The position numbers and the translations under genes are program-made. Under the pieces are notes generated by a model that saw only the letters and a list, made by a program, of their open reading frames with translations, did not search any database and was not told the DNA's origin. A stretch of DNA of 9,098 bases from an uncultured Collinsella sp. (GTDB lineage: Bacteria; Actinomycetota; Coriobacteriia; Coriobacteriales; Coriobacteriaceae), in the NCBI GenBank assembly GCA_900549085.1, contig URMO01000078.1:1-9098 (forward strand), given 5' to 3'. Each line of letters opens with the position of its first letter. Positions within the stretch are counted from its first letter, which is position 1. Of the stretch, positions 5,484-9,098 are shown piece by piece.

Positions 5484-6770
5484 ATGTCGGTCGATATAGC
5501 CACCTACGTTCACGATCTTGCCGTTGAGGCCAAGGCCGCTTCGGGCGCGCTTGCCACGGCGAGCGATGTCCAGCGCCAGGAGGCCGTGCGCGCCATGGCC
5601 GCGGCGCTGCGCGACGGCGTCGATTCCATCGTTGCCGCCAACGAGCTCGATATGTCCGCCGCGCGTGATGCGGGCATCTCGGCGGGGCTTCTCGACCGCC
5701 TGCTGTTAACGCCCGAGCGCGTCGAGGGCATGGCCGCCGGCCTGGAGAAGCTCGCTGAGCTGCCCGATCCTGTCGGCCGCGTACTAGACCACCGCGTGCT
5801 TGCAAGCGGTGTGGATCTGACCCGCGTGAGCGTGCCGCTGGGCTTGGTCGCCATGGTGTATGAGGCGCGCCCCAACGTGACGGCAGATGCCGCGGGCATC
5901 TGCATCCGCACTGGCAACGCCTGCATTCTGCGCGGCGGTTCACTGGCCTATCACTCGTGCGCCATGATTACCGAGTTGTTGGCCGATGCTCTGGAGACGC
6001 AGGGCTTCCCGCGCGAGGCCGTCTCGATGATCGAGTCTACCGACCGCGAGGCCACCGGCAAGCTCATGAAGCTTCGCGGCATCGTCGATGTGCTCATTCC
6101 GCGTGGCGGTGCGGGCCTGATCCAGCGCTGCGTGCGCGAGTCGCTTGTGCCGGTGATCGAGACGGGCACGGGCAACTGCCATATCTACGTGCATGAATCC
6201 GCCGACTTTGACAAGGCGCTCAACATTATCGTCAATGCCAAGACCCAGCGCGTGGGCGTGTGCAATGCCGCTGAGTCACTGCTGGTCGACCGTGCCGTGG
6301 CAGATTCGTTTTTGCCTGCGGTCGTGGCCGTGTTGCACGACCATGGCGTGCTCATTCATGGCGACGAGGCCACGTGCGCCGCATGCGCCGATGCTGGTCT
6401 TGCCGAGGGCGATGACTTTGTTACTGCAACCGAGGAGGACTGGGGCCGCGAGTATCTGGCGCTCGAGATGAGCGTGAAGGTCGTGGCGAACGAGGACGAG
6501 GCCATCGCGCACATCAACCGCTACGGCACCATGCATTCCGAGGCCATCATCGCCGAGGACGAGCATGCCTGCGAGCGCTTCCTGGATGCGGTCGATGCCT
6601 CGGCCGTGTACGCCAACGCCAGCACGCGCTTCACCGACGGCGGCGAGTTTGGCCTGGGCGCCGAGATCGGCATCTCGACCCAAAAGCTCCACGCCCGCGG
6701 ACCCTTTGCCGCCGAGGCCCTCACCACCTACAAATACAAGCTCCGCGGCACCGGCCAGGTCCGCCCCTAA
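5484..6770 (+). CDS. proA: Gamma-glutamyl phosphate reductase
   Basis: The 428-residue product matches ProA (EC 1.2.1.41), an aldehyde-dehydrogenase-superfamily enzyme that reduces gamma-glutamyl phosphate with NADPH to glutamate-5-semialdehyde, the second step of proline synthesis. The family signatures are clear: VPLGLVAMVYEARPNVTADA (117-136), GNACILRGG (144-152), DVLIPRGGAGLI (202-213), VIETGTGNCHIY (224-235) and TQRVGVCNAAESLLV (254-268), in which Cys260 is the catalytic thiol. LALEMSVKVV and FTDGGEFGLGAEIGISTQK mark the C-terminal part. The length is close to the usual 410-430 residues. GAAAGGG at 5471-5477 sets the start at 5484. The gene is divergent from the peptidase gene, with 113 bases between the chosen starts, so it needs its own promoter and is not co-transcribed with proB. 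Confidence 0.97.
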   Translation: MSVDIATYVHDLAVEAKAASGALATASDVQRQEAVRAMAAALRDGVDSIVAANELDMSAARDAGISAGLLDRLLLTPERVEGMAAGLEKLAELPDPVGRVLDHRVLASGVDLTRVSVPLGLVAMVYEARPNVTADAAGICIRTGNACILRGGSLAYHSCAMITELLADALETQGFPREAVSMIESTDREATGKLMKLRGIVDVLIPRGGAGLIQRCVRESLVPVIETGTGNCHIYVHESADFDKALNIIVNAKTQRVGVCNAAESLLVDRAVADSFLPAVVAVLHDHGVLIHGDEATCAACADAGLAEGDDFVTATEEDWGREYLALEMSVKVVANEDEAIAHINRYGTMHSEAIIAEDEHACERFLDAVDASAVYANASTRFTDGGEFGLGAEIGISTQKLHARGPFAAEALTTYKYKLRGTGQVRP

Positions 6771-6775
6771 ACCTC

Positions 6776-6828
6776 TCGCAAACGAAAAACCACCACAAAG
6801 GGGACAGGCACCTTCGTGGTGGTTTTGG
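6776..6828. repeat. REP-like palindrome copy 1 (between proA and the transposase)
   Basis: AAAACCACCAC (6786-6796) pairs with GTGGTGGTTTT (6816-6826). After one A-C mismatch, AAGG (6798-6801) pairs with CCTT (6811-6814), leaving the 9-nt loop GGACAGGCA. The left flank from 6776 to 6801 is identical, over 26 bases, to 7757-7782 at copy 2. Relative to copies 2 and 3 the loop is reverse-complemented while this flank is not. It starts 5 bases after the proA stop and, with TTTT after the stem, may also act as a modest proA terminator. Confidence 0.85.
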
Positions 6829-6986
6829 CTTGTTGGTCGCTCGTTCGTTGTCTAACGGTATCTAAGCATATTTCCGCCATGCAATAGCTAACATTTCGGC
6901 AGGTGGACGGTTTAATCGGCGAGTAGATTCTCACCGCTTTGCGTGTGGCTCGGGGTTATTTTTGGCATGAGAGCAAGGAGATGCCC

Positions 6987-7745
6987 ATGTCGAGAAAACC
7001 GCGGCAGAAATCACAGATTGGCCTGTATCACATTACGATGAGAGGCAACGGCAAGCAACTTCTGTTTGAAGATGATAAGGACAGAAGGCGGCTACTGTCG
7101 CTTGTCCGGACCTCGATAACGAGATTCAACATTACATTAATTGCTTGGTGCCTGATGGGCAACCACGTTCATCTTGTCATGAGCGATCCTGGCGACAACG
7201 TGAGCGATGCCATGCATCTTGTCATGTCTTGCTACGCAACTTGGTATAACCGTCGCCACGGACATGTTAGCCATGTTTTTCAGGATAGGTTTTCAAGCGC
7301 CCCTATTTCGAGTGAGGAATACCTTCTCGACGCTATTCGATATGTTCATTTCAATCCGCAAAAGGCCGGGGTTTGTCCATACGGCGCGTATCGATGGAGC
7401 AGCCACCTAGATTATGTTGAACGCGATCCAAAAATCGCAACGGTCGATTTGGCGCTCGTTCGTCTTGCCTTTCCCCGTGTGCGCGACTATAAGGCCTTTA
7501 TGGATGCATCGAATGGGACAGTCGTTCGTCCGCCATCGGGTGGACGTATCGATGAAGATGAGGCCTTAGATGTAGGGACGGCGCTGGTCCGCTCGCTCGG
7601 CTTGAGTGGGCTCTCCGATGTCAAATCCCTCAACAAGACTAAACGCAACGAGGTGCTTGCCGCAATGCGAGGCGCGGGCCTTTCCATCCGCCAGATCCAG
7701 CGCTTGACGGGCGTGGGGGAGTGGTCGATCCGCAAAGCGGGCTAG
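6987..7745 (+). CDS. IS200-like HUH transposase, REP-associated tyrosine transposase (RAYT) type
   Basis: The 252-residue product has the Y1/RAYT signature. GLYHITMRGNGKQLLFEDD (12-30) is the first strand of the fold. LIAWCLMGNHVHLVM (51-65) carries the HUH metal-binding pair His60 and His62. SCYATWYNRRHGHVSHVFQDR (81-101) holds the candidate catalytic tyrosine (83 or 87). RYVHFNPQKAGV (118-129) and YRWSSH (135-140) complete the domain. Residues about 215-252 (NEVLAAMRGAGLS, then IRQIQRLTG) look like an added helix-turn-helix. Such enzymes nick single-stranded hairpin DNA and are usually single-copy and domesticated. GCAAGGAG at 6973-6980 selects the ATG at 6987 over the in-frame ATG at 6981 and a TTG at 6939. 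Base composition is visibly less G/C-rich than its neighbours, suggesting later acquisition. Palindromes at 6776-6828 and 7757-7822 bracket it and are its likely substrates. Confidence 0.9.
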   Translation: MSRKPRQKSQIGLYHITMRGNGKQLLFEDDKDRRRLLSLVRTSITRFNITLIAWCLMGNHVHLVMSDPGDNVSDAMHLVMSCYATWYNRRHGHVSHVFQDRFSSAPISSEEYLLDAIRYVHFNPQKAGVCPYGAYRWSSHLDYVERDPKIATVDLALVRLAFPRVRDYKAFMDASNGTVVRPPSGGRIDEDEALDVGTALVRSLGLSGLSDVKSLNKTKRNEVLAAMRGAGLSIRQIQRLTGVGEWSIRKAG

Positions 7746-7756
7746 TCTCCCTCCTG

Positions 7757-7822
7757 TCGCAAACGAAAAACCACCACAAAGGTGCCTGTCCCCTTTGTGG
7801 TGGTTATAGGTGGCGTGGGCGG
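7757..7822. repeat. REP-like palindrome copy 2 (between transposase and HD gene)
   Basis: AACCACCACAAAGG (7769-7782) pairs with CCTTTGTGGTGGTT (7792-7805), 14 bp without mismatch, around the loop TGCCTGTCC. The first 26 bases equal those of copy 1. The right side (TGGCGTGGGC at 7811-7820, then GGTTA) matches copy 3 up to the stop codon of the adjoining minus-strand gene. Read on the minus strand the stem is followed by TTTTT, so it makes a good intrinsic terminator for the HD-domain gene. It begins 11 bases after the transposase stop. Confidence 0.88.
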
Positions 7823-8422
7823 TTAGGCCTGGAAGGTGTCGCGGTCGGGGGCGAAGGACTGCATTGCTGCGATGGTGCGGTCGAAGAGCTCGGGGAGCTC
7901 CCAACCCAGCATCTCGGCGCCCTGCGAAATCACATCGCGTGAGCAGCCGGCGGCAAAGCGCTTGTCCTTGAACTTTTTCTTGAGCGACTTAGTCGTAAAG
8001 TCCATGACGCTCTTGCTCGGACGCATGATCACGGCAGCACCGATCAGGCCGGTGAGCTCGTCGCAGGCAAACAGGATCTTTTCCATCTGTAGCTCGGGCT
8101 TGGGCAGCGAAGAGTTGAAATCGGACGTGTGCGTCTGGATGGCGCGGATGAGCTCAGGCGATGCGCCCTCGCCCTCAAGAATCTCGGCCGCATAGATAGT
8201 GTGGTTCATGGGGTCGTCCTCATGTTCCTCCCAATCCAGGTCGTGTAGCAGGCCGACGATGCCCCAAAACTCCTCGTTCTCGGGGTCGAACTCGCGCGCA
8301 AAGTAGCGCATGGTGCCCTCGACCGTTTCGCCGTGGGTGATGTGGAACGGGTCTTTGTTGTGCTCGTTGAGCAATTCGAACGCACGGTCGCGGGTGATTC
8401 CGGCGGAAAGCAGCTCTGCCAT
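7823..8422 (-). CDS. HD-domain hydrolase (COG2316-like)
   Basis: The product has 199 residues and a compact HD fold. His30 in HITHGET, the tandem His60-Asp61 in GLLHDLDW, His74 in PMNHT, His98 in IQTHTSD and Asp121 in FACDELTG are spaced as in metal-dependent HD phosphohydrolases. The 'LLHDLDWE...P..H...A' pattern is that of a small predicted hydrolase group (COG2316-like, from memory) whose substrate is not established. No regulatory, membrane or nucleotide-cyclase domain is fused to it, so it is probably a soluble cytoplasmic enzyme. The start is fixed by AAGGAG 7 bases upstream of the ATG at 8422. It is tandem with the CarD-family gene on the same strand, but a hairpin with a U-tract lies between them, so it is probably transcribed separately. 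Near-identical palindromes flank it on both sides. Confidence 0.85.
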   Translation of the reverse strand: MAELLSAGITRDRAFELLNEHNKDPFHITHGETVEGTMRYFAREFDPENEEFWGIVGLLHDLDWEEHEDDPMNHTIYAAEILEGEGASPELIRAIQTHTSDFNSSLPKPELQMEKILFACDELTGLIGAAVIMRPSKSVMDFTTKSLKKKFKDKRFAAGCSRDVISQGAEMLGWELPELFDRTIAAMQSFAPDRDTFQA

Positions 8423-8466
8423 AAAAGACTCCTTGTGTTCGTAGGTATCGCTAAGAATGAATACTA

Positions 8467-8484
8467 CTAGAACGACTAGAACGA
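8467..8484. repeat. Tandem 9-bp direct repeat upstream of the HD gene
   Basis: CTAGAACGA occurs twice head to tail (8467-8475 and 8476-8484), 45 bases upstream of the HD-domain start codon and directly abutting palindrome copy 3. It could be a binding site for a regulator of the HD gene or a small slippage duplication at the repeat edge. No clear -35/-10 pair could be placed around it. Confidence 0.4.
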
Positions 8485-8538
8485 AAAAACCACCACAAAG
8501 GTGCCTGTCCCCTTTGTGGTGGTTTTGGCGTGGGCAGG
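8481..8538. repeat. REP-like palindrome copy 3, CarD-gene terminator
   Basis: AAAACCACCACAAAGG (8486-8501) pairs with its exact complement at 8511-8526, 16 bp, around the loop TGCCTGTCC, identical to copy 2. On the minus strand the stem is followed by six T residues, placing a strong intrinsic terminator 13 bases after the CarD-family stop. The segment TGGCGTGGGC plus GGTTA on its right is shared with copy 2, so both downstream genes end in the same stop-to-terminator module. Confidence 0.88.
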
Positions 8539-9024
8539 TTAGTTGAGGGCGGCTTGGGCTAGGCGGGCTTCGGCGGCCTCTTCGGTGACGCCCAGGGCCA
8601 CGGCGAACTCCTCGATGGAGCGGCGCTTGGCTTCCTTGAGCACCCGCATGTAGTATGAGCTGGGCTTTTTATCTGCTTCCTCGGCCTGGCGAATACGGTG
8701 CATCATGGTTTTTGCCACGCGAACCGTCTCGGGCGCGCCCAGCTTGAGCTGCTGCTTAAAGTGCGTCTTCTCGAGCGAGCTATTGCGCTCGGTAAAGGTG
8801 TCGCACTCCAGCTCGTCGTAGTGGCTTAGCAGGTGCTCTGCATCTTGCTGAGAGATGGCGGCATGCAGACGGTCGGCCTGCGCCACGGGGTACATGAGAA
8901 TCGTCTGCGCATGTCCCTGCTTGGTCTCGAGCAACAACATGGGCTGCGGTGTGTCGTCCCTAAAGCCGACGACGGTGCAGACTCCCTGACCCGGATGAAT
9001 GACGTGTTGACCGATTGAGAACAT
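8539..9024 (-). CDS. CarD family transcriptional regulator
   Basis: The 161-residue product starts MFSIGQHVIHPGQGVCTVVGF, the typical opening of the CarD/CdnL RNA polymerase-interacting domain, a Tudor-like fold (about residues 1-60) that binds the polymerase beta subunit. Residues about 62-161 are helical (RVAKTMMHRIRQAEEADK, SSYYMRVLKEAKR, RSIEEFAVALG), as in the DNA-contacting C-terminal domain of the family. CarD proteins alter open promoter complex stability and often act globally. The length matches CarD/CdnL. A GGAGG just upstream of the ATG at 9024 fixes the start. Whether this is the main CarD or one of several paralogues cannot be told from the window; the overall resemblance beyond the first 25 residues is loose, which leans towards a paralogue. 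Confidence 0.9.
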   Translation of the reverse strand: MFSIGQHVIHPGQGVCTVVGFRDDTPQPMLLLETKQGHAQTILMYPVAQADRLHAAISQQDAEHLLSHYDELECDTFTERNSSLEKTHFKQQLKLGAPETVRVAKTMMHRIRQAEEADKKPSSYYMRVLKEAKRRSIEEFAVALGVTEEAAEARLAQAALN

Positions 9025-9038
9025 GCTACCTCCAACTT

Positions 9039-9054
9039 ATACGAATTTACGTAT
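9039..9054. promoter_or_regulatory. Small dyad in the CarD-gene leader
   Basis: ATACG (9039-9043) and CGTAT (9050-9054) form a 5-bp inverted repeat around AATTTA, about 15 bases upstream of the start codon in an A/T-rich patch. It could be an operator or chance. Placed this close to the ribosome binding site it would be in the transcript leader rather than the promoter core. Confidence 0.25.
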
Positions 9055-9069
9055 GTTAAGAATACCACG

Positions 9070-9098
9070 TTGACGTGCGCAAACCATCACTTTATGCA
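9070..9098 (+). promoter_or_regulatory. Candidate rightward promoter at the window edge
   Basis: TTGACG at 9070-9075 (five of six -35 matches), a 17-bp spacer and TATGCA at 9093-9098 (three of six) point out of the window to the right. It would drive a gene divergent from the CarD-family gene. The -10 is poor and the target gene is not visible, so this is tentative. Confidence 0.35.

Noticed and set aside
6939..6986. TTG start of the transposase frame at 6939
   Set aside because: The strong GCAAGGAG site points to the ATG at 6987, and the transposase family N-terminus begins there.

Overview
The window looks like chromosomal DNA from a high-GC actinobacterium of the class Coriobacteriia, most likely Collinsella or a close relative. 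The evidence is the strongly G/C-biased third codon positions, clear Shine-Dalgarno sites, a CarD-type RNA polymerase regulator, and many short intergenic palindromes with GGGGAC-containing loops. The genus is inferred from general recall of that group; no search was run.

Left part (1-905): the 3' end of a protein resembling radical SAM / pyruvate formate-lyase-activating enzymes, a palindrome, a tRNA-Ala(CGC) with its own promoter and a strong intrinsic terminator, then a small gene for a charged coiled-coil protein with one C-terminal membrane anchor. Centre (988-6770): nicotinate phosphoribosyltransferase (NAD salvage), glutamate 5-kinase (proB), an oppositely oriented S33 proline iminopeptidase-like alpha/beta hydrolase, and gamma-glutamyl phosphate reductase (proA). 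ProB and ProA catalyse the first two steps of proline synthesis. The gene between them probably releases N-terminal proline from peptides, so 2562-6770 reads as a proline supply locus, although proBA is not a simple operon here. Right part (6771-9098): an IS200-like HUH transposase of the RAYT (REP-associated tyrosine transposase) type, an HD-domain hydrolase and a CarD-family regulator (both on the minus strand), and the start of a divergent intergenic region.

The most interesting layer is between the genes. Three copies of a near-identical palindrome (CCACCACAAAGG stem, 9-nt loop reading GGACAGGCA or its complement) lie at 6776-6828, 7757-7822 and 8481-8538. Two of them bracket the transposase. 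Related GGGAC-loop palindromes with different stems lie at 168-202, 2487-2525 (providing the stop codon of the nicotinate phosphoribosyltransferase gene) and 3890-3942. The simplest reading is a REP/RAYT system: a single-copy housekept transposase and its dispersed hairpin substrates, some of which now serve as transcription terminators. In the outer two copies the flank keeps one orientation while the loop is reversed. A separate 100-nt element at 3704-3803 has a perfect 16-bp inverted repeat and overlaps a possible 33-codon ORF with a good ribosome binding site.

There is no CRISPR array, no prophage module and no recognisable defence cluster. No gene-free stretch exceeds 300 bases.
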